Of a stretch of 9,500 nt of DNA, positions 1-6,288 are shown piece after piece. The notes below the pieces were generated by a model. The model saw only the letters and a list, made by a program, of their open reading frames with translations. It did not search any database and was not told where the DNA came from. Location: contig SDZP01000114.1 in the NCBI GenBank assembly GCA_004144935.1, positions 1 through 9,500 of the forward strand. Direction: 5' to 3'. Position 1 is the stretch's first letter. Every line of letters begins with the position of its first letter. Source of the DNA: Caulobacteraceae bacterium. Its GTDB lineage: Bacteria; Pseudomonadota; Alphaproteobacteria; Caulobacterales; Caulobacteraceae. A program made the translations under genes and the position numbers.

Positions 1-1560
1 CGTTTCGACGAGCTGATCTATGTCGGCGTACCCGACGCCGGGGGGCGCGAACGCATCCTCAGGGATGGCTTGGCCGCGGGTCGGGAAGGGATCGGGGGCG
101 AACGGATCCATTCCGGCAGGCTCGGCGCGGCGCACTGGCGCGGCCGGCGCAGGCGGGGCGGCGGCGACGCTGTCGGCGATCCGGCGGGTGGCGCTGGTCA
201 TCGAGGCGTCGATCTTCTCGCGCGCCTCTTCCAGCAGGCGGGCGGTTCGTTCCTCGCTCTGGCGGATGCGCTCCGACAGGTCGGTGGAGGTCCGCTCCTG
301 GCGCTGGCTGATCCGCTCGGTGACCCGGGCGACCTGTTCACCGACGTCGTCGATGGCCTGGGCGCTCCGCCGCTCGCTGTTGGCGATCCGCTCGCTGAGC
401 CGCTCGGTGATGCGGGCGATCTCGACGCCGAGACGCTCCAGCGCCTGGGCCGAACTGCCATCCGTGTGGGCCAGACGCTGCTCGACCAGTCCGGCGATCC
501 TCGACACTTCGCCGCCGACGTGCTCGACGGCCTGGGCGCTGCGGCCCTCCACCGTCTGGACCCGGCGGCTGAGGTTGTCGGCCATGTTGACCATCTCCCG
601 GCCCATCCGCTCGATGGCCATGGCCGAGCGCTGCTCGGCGGCATGGACGTGGGCGGTCATCTCGGACAGCTTCTGCTCGACCCGGCCGAAACCGCCGTCG
701 GAGGCGCGGCGCAGGCTTTCGGCCATTTCCTGACGCACCTGCTCGAGGCGCGCGTTGAGGCCATGCGACAGGGTCTGCAGGGCGGCGGTGTTGTCGGCCC
801 CCTCGACCTTGCGCAGCCGGCCATCCAGCTTCACGAAGCTGTAGCCGAGGTCGCGGATGGCCTCGTTGGTCTGGGTCTCGGCCGCTTCCAGACGACCGAG
901 CACCCGGGCGGCGACCTCGTCGGCGAGGGCGGCGGTGTCGGGGGCCTGTGCCCCGGCTTCGAGGGCCGCGACCTTGGCTTCCAGGGCGGCGATGGCCTCG
1001 CGGCTGCGGGCCTCGGTGTCGTAGGTCTGGCTGGCCAGCTTGCCAACCGAGCCTTCGAGGGCGCGCAGGGCTTCCGCCGAGCGGGGGCCGGTAGACTCGG
1101 CCTCGATGCGGCGCAGGCGCTCGAGGGCCCGGGCCTGTTCGGTGCGGATTTCGTCGACCGCGCCCTCGAAGCGGGCGGCGACCGAAACCTGTTCACGCTC
1201 CGCGCCTTCCAGGCGGCTCAGCGCCCCGCGCACCGACTGGTCGATGCCGGTGATGGCCAGGGTCGAACGCTGCTCGGCCGCCTCGATGCGGCTGGTCAGG
1301 CGTTCGATGGCGTCGGTCACCTTGCCGACCTCGTCGGCGGGATGATGCACGGCCTCGAGCCGGGCCGGGGCATCGGCGCGGGGATGGGGAATGATCGCGG
1401 GATCGGGGACCTCAATCTCGCTCTCGGGCGCCTCGCCCTCGACGATCATGTGGTTCAGCCACTCTCCGAGCGTCATGCCGGAACGGCGCGCGAGATCCTT
1501 TGCGATCTCCCTCGCCTTGGGGTCGATACCCTTAACGCTCCAGGGCGCCCCCGCCGTCAT
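1..1560 (-). CDS. podJ: PodJ-like polar localization factor, N-terminal part (cut by window edge)
   Basis: In Caulobacter, PodJ is a polar organizer that recruits factors for pili, holdfast and flagellar-pole development. The full protein has a cytoplasmic coiled coil, one membrane span and a periplasmic part with Sel1-type repeats and a peptidoglycan-binding domain. Here 520 codons are open from ATG 1560 to the window edge. The N-terminus carries the family signature PWSVKGIDPKAREIAKDLA (residues 6-24) followed by RRSGMTLGEWLN (25-36). An acidic linker follows, then Ala/Glu/Arg-rich coiled coil from about residue 75 to 450, with four tandem 29-residue repeats. After residue 460 comes a Pro-rich linker (APPAPAAPVRR). 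The membrane and periplasmic parts lie beyond the edge. The start is supported by GGGAG at 1571-1575, 10 nt upstream. The long plus-strand reading frame opposite (70-1584) is a compositional shadow. PodJ assignment rests on the N-terminal signature and architecture; a PodJ paralogue cannot be excluded. Confidence 0.85.
   Translation of the reverse strand, partial: MTAGAPWSVKGIDPKAREIAKDLARRSGMTLGEWLNHMIVEGEAPESEIEVPDPAIIPHPRADAPARLEAVHHPADEVGKVTDAIERLTSRIEAAEQRSTLAITGIDQSVRGALSRLEGAEREQVSVAARFEGAVDEIRTEQARALERLRRIEAESTGPRSAEALRALEGSVGKLASQTYDTEARSREAIAALEAKVAALEAGAQAPDTAALADEVAARVLGRLEAAETQTNEAIRDLGYSFVKLDGRLRKVEGADNTAALQTLSHGLNARLEQVRQEMAESLRRASDGGFGRVEQKLSEMTAHVHAAEQRSAMAIERMGREMVNMADNLSRRVQTVEGRSAQAVEHVGGEVSRIAGLVEQRLAHTDGSSAQALERLGVEIARITERLSERIANSERRSAQAIDDVGEQVARVTERISQRQERTSTDLSERIRQSEERTARLLEEAREKIDASMTSATRRIADSVAAAPPAPAAPVRRAEPAGMDPFAPDPFPTRGQAIPEDAFAPPGVGYADIDQLVET
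292..639 (-). repeat. Four tandem 29-residue coiled-coil repeats within podJ
   Basis: Residues 308-423 of the PodJ-like protein split into four consecutive units of exactly 29 residues. Each has RSAQA-like residues near its start, then (I/V/L)-E-x-(V/L/M)-G and a charged R-rich end. Unit starts are A308, V337, T366 and S395. Units 2-4 share SAQA. A 29-residue period fits 11+11+7, a hendecad-heptad coiled coil. The repeat is at protein level; the DNA copies have diverged, so this is an old duplication. Confidence 0.75.
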
Positions 1561-1562
1561 TC

Positions 1563-1567
1563 GAATC
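1563..1567. promoter_or_regulatory. GAATC, CcrM-type GANTC methylation site at the podJ start
   Basis: GAATC lies three bases upstream of the podJ start codon, and a second GAATC is at 1767-1771 in the same gap. In Caulobacterales, GANTC is methylated by CcrM, and GcrA acts at promoters with such sites. PodJ expression is known to be cell-cycle controlled in Caulobacter crescentus. A 5-bp motif occurs often by chance, so a role here is inference. Confidence 0.35.
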
Positions 1568-1614
1568 AATCTCCCGGCACTTGACTTCGGACGCTAGCCA
1601 GCGAGCCCTTGTGT

Positions 1615-1630
1615 GTAAACGCGAGGTTAA
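1615..1630 (-). promoter_or_regulatory. CtrA-like full site upstream of podJ
   Basis: Read on the minus strand this is TTAAC-CTCGCG-TTTAC. It matches 9 of 10 specified bases of the CtrA dyad TTAAC-N6-TTAAC (also written TTAA-N7-TTAAC). It lies 55-70 bp upstream of the podJ ATG, where a cell-cycle regulator could act on the podJ promoter or on the divergent 67-residue gene. AT-rich TTAAC is rare in this GC-rich DNA, which makes the match more meaningful. About 30 bp further upstream is a weak DnaA-like core (TCCACA, minus strand, near 1660-1665; 6 of 9 to TTATCCACA). Confidence 0.5.
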
Positions 1631-1709
1631 CGCTATATCTTGCGTCGGCCTCGATATCCTGTGGACGGATGGCCGCGGCGGCCGTTCCAAGCCCAACATC
1701 GCGCCGCGT

Positions 1710-1717
1710 ATGGTTAA
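1710..1717 (-). promoter_or_regulatory. CtrA half-site TTAACCAT in the podJ upstream gap
   Basis: The minus strand reads TTAACCAT, an exact match to the CtrA half-site often seen in Caulobacter promoters. It lies in the same 258-bp gap as the near-complete dyad at 1615-1630, between podJ and the divergent small membrane protein gene. The two sites are about 80 bp apart. Binding is inferred. Confidence 0.4.
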
Positions 1718-1818
1718 CAGGACCTTTCCGGGAGGGCCGGTGTGGCCTTCTGACCCGGCTCCGGCGGAATCACCCCGCAGGCCTTGCGTCCGCGGCGCGA
1801 GGGTTCCATCTGGGCTCC

Positions 1819-2022
1819 ATGCCGATGACCCTGACCCTCATCCTCATGGCGTCCCTCGCGGGCCTGACGCTGTTTTCCGGCTGGCGCGGATCCCTGCCGC
1901 CCAACCTGGTCAAGGGTCCCCGGATGATCCCCTGGCGGCCGCTGATGGTCTGCTTCGCCGCCGGGACGGCGATGATGGGCGCGCATCTGGCCGGCCTGCT
2001 GGGCTTCGCCTTCAGCCGCTAG
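1819..2022 (+). CDS. Small two-helix membrane protein, conserved-hypothetical type
   Basis: A 67-residue protein with two hydrophobic segments (about 3-21 and 40-62). They are joined by a short polar loop with GWRGSLPPN and a basic RMIPWR just before the second helix. Both termini are short, so almost the whole protein is membrane-embedded. The frame is open further upstream to 1609, but the added N-terminus is polar, Arg-rich and looks untranslated. ATG 1819 directly precedes the first helix; ATG 1825 is an alternative. No strong ribosome site is visible (GAGGG at 1799-1803 is far). It overlaps the convergent lipid aminoacyltransferase gene by 4 bases, both stops using CTAG at 2019-2022. It resembles small proteins I associate with Caulobacteraceae genomes, but no function is known to me. 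Confidence 0.65.
   Translation: MPMTLTLILMASLAGLTLFSGWRGSLPPNLVKGPRMIPWRPLMVCFAAGTAMMGAHLAGLLGFAFSR
2019..2022. other. CTAG shared by two convergent stop codons
   Basis: TAG at 2020-2022 ends the plus-strand small membrane protein. The reverse complement of 2019-2021 is TAG, ending the minus-strand aminoacyltransferase. No terminator hairpin lies between the genes, so each transcript must run into the other gene. Confidence 0.9.
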
Positions 2023-3656
2023 GCGTCCTTCCTCGGCCGGCCCATCATCCCGGCCATGCCGCCCGACGACAGCAGGCCGATGTCGGCCAGCAGGAACGGG
2101 ATCTGCCACTTGTGCGGACAGGCCATGTAGCGCGGCCGCCAGAGCGGGTCGTACTTGTCCTTGTAACGGCGCACGCCCCGGAAATTGTAGAAGTCCTCGC
2201 CCCGCTCGAAGAGCAGCCGGCCGACGCGGCTGAGGATCGGGGCCAGCGGGCGGTCTTCCAGGCCGGCCAGCGGCGCGACGCCGAAGTCGAAGGCCAGGTA
2301 CCCCTGCTCCCGCCCCCAGGACAGCAGCTCGACGAACAGGAAGTCCATGATGTTCTTGGGCGCCTCGGCCCCGTAGCGCATCAAGTCCATCGAGAAGCTG
2401 GTCTTGGCCGCCGTCAGCCAGAGGGTGGCGAAGGCGACGATGCGGCCGTCGACCCGGACCAGGGCGATGGGGAACTCGGCCACGTAGTGGGGAATGAAGC
2501 CGCCCAGGCTGAAGCTCTTCTCAGCGCCCGAATGGTCGGCCAGCCAGGCGTCGGAAATGGTCTGCAGCTCGTTCATCGGGGCCAGTCCCGGCCCGACGAC
2601 CTCGAAGGTGGCGCCGGCCTCGCCGGCCTTGCGCCAGTTGCGGCGCAGGACCTCGCGCCGGCGCCCCGCCAGGGAAAAGTCGGCGAGCGGCACGCGGGCG
2701 CTCTCGCCGGTCTTCTGGATGAAGAAACCCAGCTCGACGACGTCGGCCAGGTCCTCCGGCTCCAGGCCGTAGACGCAGGGCCGCGCCGCATGGGCGTCGG
2801 CCATCTCCCGGAACCGCCAGAACAGCTCCAGATGCTCGTCGCGGCGGCCGACCGGCGGGCCCATGGCCACCCAGCTGCGGCCTCGCACCCCGAACATCAG
2901 GAAGGTCTCGCCGCTGGCGGAGAACAGGAACCGCTTGTCGCCCAGCAGGGCAAGGTTGGACTCCGGCTCGGCGCTCTCGGCCTTGGCCAGGATGGCGCGG
3001 ACCCTGGCGAAATCGGGGTCGTCCTCGCCCGCCACCGCCGGAGTGGCCGGGGTGGCGAACAGCCGCCAGACCCCAACGGCGAGCAGCAGCACCCCAGCCG
3101 CGATCGAACTCCGGATGGCGCGCTCGGCGTCGGCGTCGAACATCACCCGCCACACCTGGCGGTCGCCGTACGGGGTGTTGCTGAACGACCACCAGCCCAG
3201 CAGGCCCGCGCCGAGCACCGCCGCCGCCGCCGAGAGCAGCCAGCCGGGGGTGATCTCCATGCGGCTGAGCGTGGCGGTGCGGGTAAAGGCGGCGCGGAAG
3301 GGGGCGACCAGCAGCAGCAGCAGGACCAGGATGCCGGTCTCTTCGAGATTGATCCCCTTCAGCGGGGCCAGGGCCGCCGCCATCGCCAGGCAGGTCACCG
3401 CCCCGGCCCAGGCCGCCCCCAGCCGGGCCCGCAGGCCGAAGGCCAGCAGGATGAGGAAGAGGCCGAGCAGCGAGGAGGCCAGGTGGCTGGCGTCGATGAT
3501 CGCCGGCTCGCTCATCCGCAACAGGAAGCTCAGCCGTTCCGGATCGGTCGGCGTCGCCCCCGAGGCCAGCAGCAGCCAGCCGCCGAACAGCGCCGCCGCC
3601 GCCGACAGGGTCGGGGCGATGGCGAGGGCGGCGGTTCGAAGTTCGGAGGTGCGCAT
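2019..3656 (-). CDS. MprF-type phosphatidylglycerol aminoacyltransferase (DUF2156), short form
   Basis: MprF/LpiA-family enzymes move an amino acid (Lys or Ala) from aminoacyl-tRNA to phosphatidylglycerol at the inner membrane. This lowers surface negative charge and raises resistance to cationic peptides and acid. The 545-residue product has about six hydrophobic segments (near 8-31, 52-77, 82-100, 106-121, 138-156, 182-200), then a cytosolic synthase domain from about 215. Hallmarks include SMDLMRY (422-428), FDFGVAPL (457-464) and the C-terminal FYNFRGVRRYKDKYDPLWRPRY (489-510), the family's most recognisable block. Classical MprF is about 840-880 residues with a large flippase half, so this is a shortened form with few membrane helices. 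ATG 3656 was chosen because the 73 residues upstream are Ser/Arg-rich and overlap the divergent promoter. No clear Shine-Dalgarno is seen. Which amino acid is transferred cannot be told. Confidence 0.85.
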   Translation of the reverse strand: MRTSELRTAALAIAPTLSAAAALFGGWLLLASGATPTDPERLSFLLRMSEPAIIDASHLASSLLGLFLILLAFGLRARLGAAWAGAVTCLAMAAALAPLKGINLEETGILVLLLLLVAPFRAAFTRTATLSRMEITPGWLLSAAAAVLGAGLLGWWSFSNTPYGDRQVWRVMFDADAERAIRSSIAAGVLLLAVGVWRLFATPATPAVAGEDDPDFARVRAILAKAESAEPESNLALLGDKRFLFSASGETFLMFGVRGRSWVAMGPPVGRRDEHLELFWRFREMADAHAARPCVYGLEPEDLADVVELGFFIQKTGESARVPLADFSLAGRRREVLRRNWRKAGEAGATFEVVGPGLAPMNELQTISDAWLADHSGAEKSFSLGGFIPHYVAEFPIALVRVDGRIVAFATLWLTAAKTSFSMDLMRYGAEAPKNIMDFLFVELLSWGREQGYLAFDFGVAPLAGLEDRPLAPILSRVGRLLFERGEDFYNFRGVRRYKDKYDPLWRPRYMACPHKWQIPFLLADIGLLSSGGMAGMMGRPRKDA

Positions 3657-3700
3657 GGCCCACGCAGGCTTAACGGGAGTTGCGCCCCGCCGCCAGAGAC

Positions 3701-3726
3701 GGAACCACCGGCTCGGAACAGCCGTT
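3701..3726 (+). promoter_or_regulatory. EcfG (general stress sigma)-type promoter
   Basis: GGAAC at 3701-3705 and CGTT at 3723-3726 are separated by 17 bases. This fits the alphaproteobacterial EcfG/SigT promoter (GGAAC-N16-17-CGTT). The -10 element ends 27 bases before the ATG of the NTF2-like gene, giving a leader of about 20 nt. This suggests that the NTF2-like gene belongs to the PhyR-EcfG general stress regulon. A second GGAAC at 3715-3719 has no partner at the right distance. Confidence 0.65.
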
Positions 3727-3753
3727 GGCGGCCCGGGTGAAAAGCGCGTGCGA

Positions 3754-4131
3754 ATGTCGAAGACCGATCCTGAATCCCTCGTCAGAGACTGCTTCCAGGC
3801 CTGGGCCGACAGCGACCGCGACTGGCTGGAAGACCTGCTGGCCGACGACTTCCTGTTCACCAGCCCGCTCGACAACCGGCTGGATCGCGAGACCTACTTT
3901 CGCCACTGCTGGCCGAACGGCTCGATGATCGTCGGCTTCGACATCAAGCATCTGGCCGTGGTCGGAAACTGCGTCTTCGTCACCTACGAGGGCCAGAACA
4001 CCGGCGGCAAGGTGTTCCGCAACACCGAGCTGCACCACATCCGGGACGGCAAGATCGCCGCCGTCGAGGTCTATTTCGGCTGGAACGTCCCCCACGACGC
4101 CTCGCGCGGGGGGTTCCTGGGCCACGGCTGA
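3754..4131 (+). CDS. NTF2/SnoaL-like fold protein
   Basis: A 125-residue soluble protein with the usual NTF2-like order. An N-terminal helix (VRDCFQAWADSDRDWLEDLLADDF) is followed by the conserved 'F.SPLDN..DR..YF' segment (residues 35-49), then strands ending in GGKVFRNTELHHIRDGKIAAVEVYFGW. The 'F/R-N-T-E-x-H-x-I-R-D-G-K-I' stretch (88-101) and the following V-E-V-Y-F-G are typical of SnoaL_2-like ketosteroid-isomerase-fold proteins. Such proteins range from isomerases to non-enzymatic ligand binders, so no reaction is assigned. The start follows the EcfG-like promoter; GTG 3748, two codons earlier in frame, is an alternative. Its stop directly abuts the stop of the convergent crotonase (TGATCA, 4129-4134). 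The promoter suggests stress induction. Confidence 0.75.
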   Translation: MSKTDPESLVRDCFQAWADSDRDWLEDLLADDFLFTSPLDNRLDRETYFRHCWPNGSMIVGFDIKHLAVVGNCVFVTYEGQNTGGKVFRNTELHHIRDGKIAAVEVYFGWNVPHDASRGGFLGHG

Positions 4132-4935
4132 TCAGTCCTGGAAGACGGCCGGCCGCTTTTCCATGTTCGACATCACGGCCTCGATGTTGCCGGGCGAGCC
4201 GATCAGGGCGCCCTGCTCGACGCTTTCGGCCAGCAGGATGGCGTGCTGGTCGCCATCGGCCATCAGGTTCAGCAGCCGCTTGTTGGCGCGGATGGCGGCC
4301 GGGTTCTTGCCGGCGATCTCGCGCGCCGTCGCCAGCGCCTCGGCGCGCGGATCGGCGCAGACGCGGGTGGCGATGCCCAGGCCATAGGCCTCCTCGCCGG
4401 TGAAGATGCGGCCGGTGTAGCTGAGGTCGCGGGCGATATCGTCGCGGACCAGGCCGCGCAGCAGGGCCATGCCGGCCATGTCGGGCACCAGGCCCCATTT
4501 GATCTCCAGCACCGCCATCTTCGCGTCCGGAGCGACGAAGCGCATGTCGGCGCCCAGCGTCAGCTGGAAACCGCCGCCCAGCGCCACGCCGTGCACGGCG
4601 GCGATCACCGGCACGGGAATGTCCCGCCAGATCATCACCGCGTTCTGGGCCCGGTTAGCCCCGCTGGCGGTGCGCGGGCTGTCGACCAGGCCGGCCCCGC
4701 CGCTGCGCTCGCCGGACGCCATCTTGCCGAAGTTGCCCATGTCGAGCCCGGCGCAGAAGGCGCGGCCCTCGCCCGACAGCACCACGGCGCGCAGGCCGGG
4801 CTCGCTCTTCAGCCGCTCGCCGGTCTCGATCAGCGCCGCGAACATGGCGTCGTCGAGGGCGTTCATCTTGTCGGTCCGGACCATCCGGACATCGGCGACG
4901 CCGTCCTGGATGTCGAGGGTGACGCGGTCGTTCAT
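4132..4935 (-). CDS. Crotonase / enoyl-CoA hydratase family protein with Gln at the first catalytic Glu
   Basis: A 267-residue protein of normal length for single-domain crotonases, which act on acyl-CoA thioesters in the cytosol, usually in fatty acid or amino acid breakdown. The CoA/oxyanion motifs are present: AFCAGLDMGNF (59-69) and HGVALGGGFQL (115-125). In classical enoyl-CoA hydratase the residue after GGGC is Glu (Glu144 of the rat enzyme); here it is Gln124. The second catalytic Glu is kept (E144 in VLEIKWGLVPD), and Asp152 follows in the position of the third acidic residue of dienoyl-CoA isomerases. Simple hydration by the two-Glu mechanism is therefore unlikely; isomerase or another crotonase reaction is more plausible. 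The start is backed by AGGAGA at 4942-4947, 6 nt before the ATG. The C-terminus NMEKRPAVFQD is typical. It is a single gene with a long repeat-rich upstream region. Confidence 0.88.
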   Translation of the reverse strand: MNDRVTLDIQDGVADVRMVRTDKMNALDDAMFAALIETGERLKSEPGLRAVVLSGEGRAFCAGLDMGNFGKMASGERSGGAGLVDSPRTASGANRAQNAVMIWRDIPVPVIAAVHGVALGGGFQLTLGADMRFVAPDAKMAVLEIKWGLVPDMAGMALLRGLVRDDIARDLSYTGRIFTGEEAYGLGIATRVCADPRAEALATAREIAGKNPAAIRANKRLLNLMADGDQHAILLAESVEQGALIGSPGNIEAVMSNMEKRPAVFQD

Positions 4936-4941
4936 GGGCTT

Positions 4942-4947
4942 TCTCCT
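4942..4947 (-). promoter_or_regulatory. Strong ribosome binding site of the crotonase gene
   Basis: AGGAGA on the minus strand, six bases before ATG 4935, fixes the start. It is one of the best Shine-Dalgarno matches in the window. Confidence 0.8.
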
Positions 4948-5040
4948 GGATGCGGCCAGACTGGAGGCGTTTCCCCAGCGGCGGGCAAGAGCCTCATCGC
5001 GGCATCCGCTTCCAGACCCCGATTATCGAAGCGGCGAGCA

Positions 5041-5256
5041 TTGTAGCGCGGGCGGTCCGGCCTACAAAAAAGGGCGAAGCGTCGGGGACGCGGGGACGGG
5101 CGGCTGAAACCCTTGCGGCGTATGCCTTGGCGTGGGCCGGGGCTGCGCAAATGTAGACCGGGGCGTAGGCCGGTCTGTAGGCCGACCCGCTGCGATTGTA
5201 GGCAAGTTTGTGGTTGATCCGGCCTACAGGACAGGCGGTGCGCCGGTCAGACCGGC
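5041..5256. repeat. Nested inverted repeats built from GTAGGCC and GACCGG
   Basis: Several perfect inverted repeats lie close together. TTGTAG/CTACAA is at 5041-5046 and 5062-5067. AGACCGG/CCGGTCT is at 5155-5161 and 5170-5176 with an 8-nt loop. CTGTAGGCCG/CGGCCTACAG is at 5175-5184 and 5220-5229. GCCGGTC-A-GACCGGC is at 5242-5256. Six further GTAG or CTAC words occur in the same stretch. The arrangement looks like a REP/BIME-type intergenic element or a structured transcript. The second and third repeats overlap by two bases, so the folds could compete. No coding potential was seen. Confidence 0.6.
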
Positions 5257-5279
5257 CGAAAAGTCAGCGCCGGTTGATG

Positions 5280-5297
5280 AATATGTCTAGACATATT
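5280..5297. promoter_or_regulatory. Perfect 18-bp palindrome, GntR/HutC-type operator candidate
   Basis: AATATGTCTAGACATATT is its own reverse complement over all 18 bases and is AT-rich in GC-rich surroundings. Its core GTCTAGAC fits the GT-N-TA-N-AC pattern of GntR regulators of the HutC subfamily (compare TGGTCTAGACCA of DasR/NagR-type sites). It lies 35 bp past the stop of the methyltransferase-like gene and 345 bp upstream of the crotonase start. No GntR regulator or sugar gene is in the window, so target and regulator are unknown. It lacks a GC-rich stem and U tract, so a terminator is unlikely. Confidence 0.55.
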
Positions 5298-5332
5298 GGC
5301 AGCGAACCAAAAACTCATATCCTTTCAGGAGG

Positions 5333-6007
5333 TTAGCGCCGCGTCGCCAGCCAGATCACATGACTGGCCTTGCGGCGGCCAGGGCCGGCCTTGACCCGCC
5401 GTTCCTGGACGTCAAATCCGGCGGCCCGCACCCGCTTTCTGAACGGCGCGTGCGGGGCCGAGGACCAGACGGCCAGCAGGGCGCCCGGGGTCAGGGCCTC
5501 GCGGGCGGCGGCGAGGCCGGCGCTGTCGTAGAGGCTGTCGTTGGCGCGGCGGGTCAGGCCTTCGGGGCCATTGTCGACGTCGAGCAGGATGGCGTCCCAG
5601 ACCCCCTGCCCCGTGATCTGCCGCTGCACGTCGCCGATGGCGATCTCGACGCGGGGATCGTCCAGGCAGCCGCCATAGACCGCCGCCATCGGCCCCCGGG
5701 CCCAGTCGACCACCTCGGGGACCAGTTCGGCGACGACGATGCGGGCGTCCACGGGATAGGCCGCCAGCGCCGCCCGCAGGGTGAAGCCCATGCCGAGGCC
5801 GCCGATCAGCACGCGGGGCGCTTTGCGGCCGGCCAGCAGCTCGGCGGTCAGCCGGGCCAGCGCCTCTTCGGAGCCGCTCAACCGGCTGTTCATCAGCTCG
5901 ATGCCGCCCTCGGCCATGATCGAAAACTCCTGGCCGCGCTGCATCAGGCGCAGGGTTCCGCCGCCGCCGGGCATGGTCGCGGTGGAGAGGTGAAGCCAGG
6001 GGATCAT
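5333..6007 (-). CDS. Spermidine-synthase-like Rossmann-fold (SAM-dependent methyltransferase-like) protein
   Basis: A 224-residue protein with a class I methyltransferase/polyamine synthase fold. The nucleotide-binding motif VLIGGLGMGFTLRAAL is at 66-81. An acidic strand end, VVAELVPEVVDWAR (91-104), should bind the ribose of SAM or decarboxylated SAM. It is followed by IGDVQRQI (124-131) and AILLDVDNGP (139-148), where polyamine synthases carry their catalytic Asp. The segment FSIMAEGGIELMNSRLSGSEEALARL (28-53) resembles the 'L..n....Ss..eeal' stretch before the Rossmann domain. The usual N-terminal beta domain of spermidine synthases (total near 280-300) is largely missing, so the substrate is unclear. 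ATG 6007 is chosen because the 48 residues upstream do not look like protein and the hydrophobic IPWLHLSTA start follows; no strong ribosome site is seen. The stop is TAA at 5333-5335. Confidence 0.8.
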   Translation of the reverse strand: MIPWLHLSTATMPGGGGTLRLMQRGQEFSIMAEGGIELMNSRLSGSEEALARLTAELLAGRKAPRVLIGGLGMGFTLRAALAAYPVDARIVVAELVPEVVDWARGPMAAVYGGCLDDPRVEIAIGDVQRQITGQGVWDAILLDVDNGPEGLTRRANDSLYDSAGLAAAREALTPGALLAVWSSAPHAPFRKRVRAAGFDVQERRVKAGPGRRKASHVIWLATRR

Positions 6008-6288
6008 GCGCCCGGTATAGGGGCCATCCGCCCCCTCGCAAAGCGTCCGGCGACGGGCAATTTTCGGCAAGATTTCGCGCGCGCCGACAAGTCCCGCGCC
6101 AATATTCCTTGCTTTTCGGCCCTGAAAAACGCACCCTGCGGGCTCGCACATCGGCCCCGCTCTTCGGATCGATGACCTTCAAACGACTTTGCGACGCCCG
6201 TTGGCCCCCGAGGCAAATCTGGCGCGTTGTGACTATGACGTGAGGTTTTTTCTCCTCCGTCGCTGCCCGATCCCCTTCAAGGACCCTG
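6008..6288. other. 281-bp divergent intergenic region
   Basis: This separates the minus-strand methyltransferase-like gene from the plus-strand DUF6481-type gene and should hold both promoters. I see no clear sigma-70 pair, EcfG motif or CtrA box. One short inverted repeat (TTTTC-GGCCCT-GAAAA, near 6114-6129) is too weak to assign. A T-rich run precedes the DUF6481 ribosome site. Confidence 0.5.

Larger units (their letters stand above)
4936..5332. other. 397-bp gap without a convincing gene; repeats and palindrome
   Basis: No frame here shows a recognisable protein. The open frames (for example minus 4932-5150, Arg/Pro-rich) look like GC-driven noise. The region holds the crotonase ribosome site, a field of GTAGGCC/GACCGG inverted repeats (5041-5256) and an 18-bp palindrome (5280-5297). 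Both flanking genes are on the minus strand, so it must contain the crotonase promoter and the end of the methyltransferase-like transcript. Confidence 0.7.

Noticed and set aside
70..1584. Long plus-strand reading frame (504 codons) opposite podJ
   Set aside because: Gly/Ala/Leu/Asp-rich with no motif; it is the complement of the coiled-coil coding sequence, whose minus-strand frame has the PodJ signature and a ribosome site.
1581..3740. Long plus-strand reading frame (719 codons) opposite the aminoacyltransferase
   Set aside because: Gln/Gly/Arg/Pro-rich composition typical of an antisense shadow in GC-rich DNA; the minus-strand frame has clear MprF motifs and membrane helices.
4932..5150. 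Possible small protein upstream of the crotonase (72 codons, minus)
   Set aside because: Arg/Pro-rich, no ribosome site or motif, overlaps the crotonase start and the repeats.
5041..5256. CRISPR array
   Set aside because: The repeated words are short, in both orientations and unevenly spaced, with no regular spacers or cas genes.
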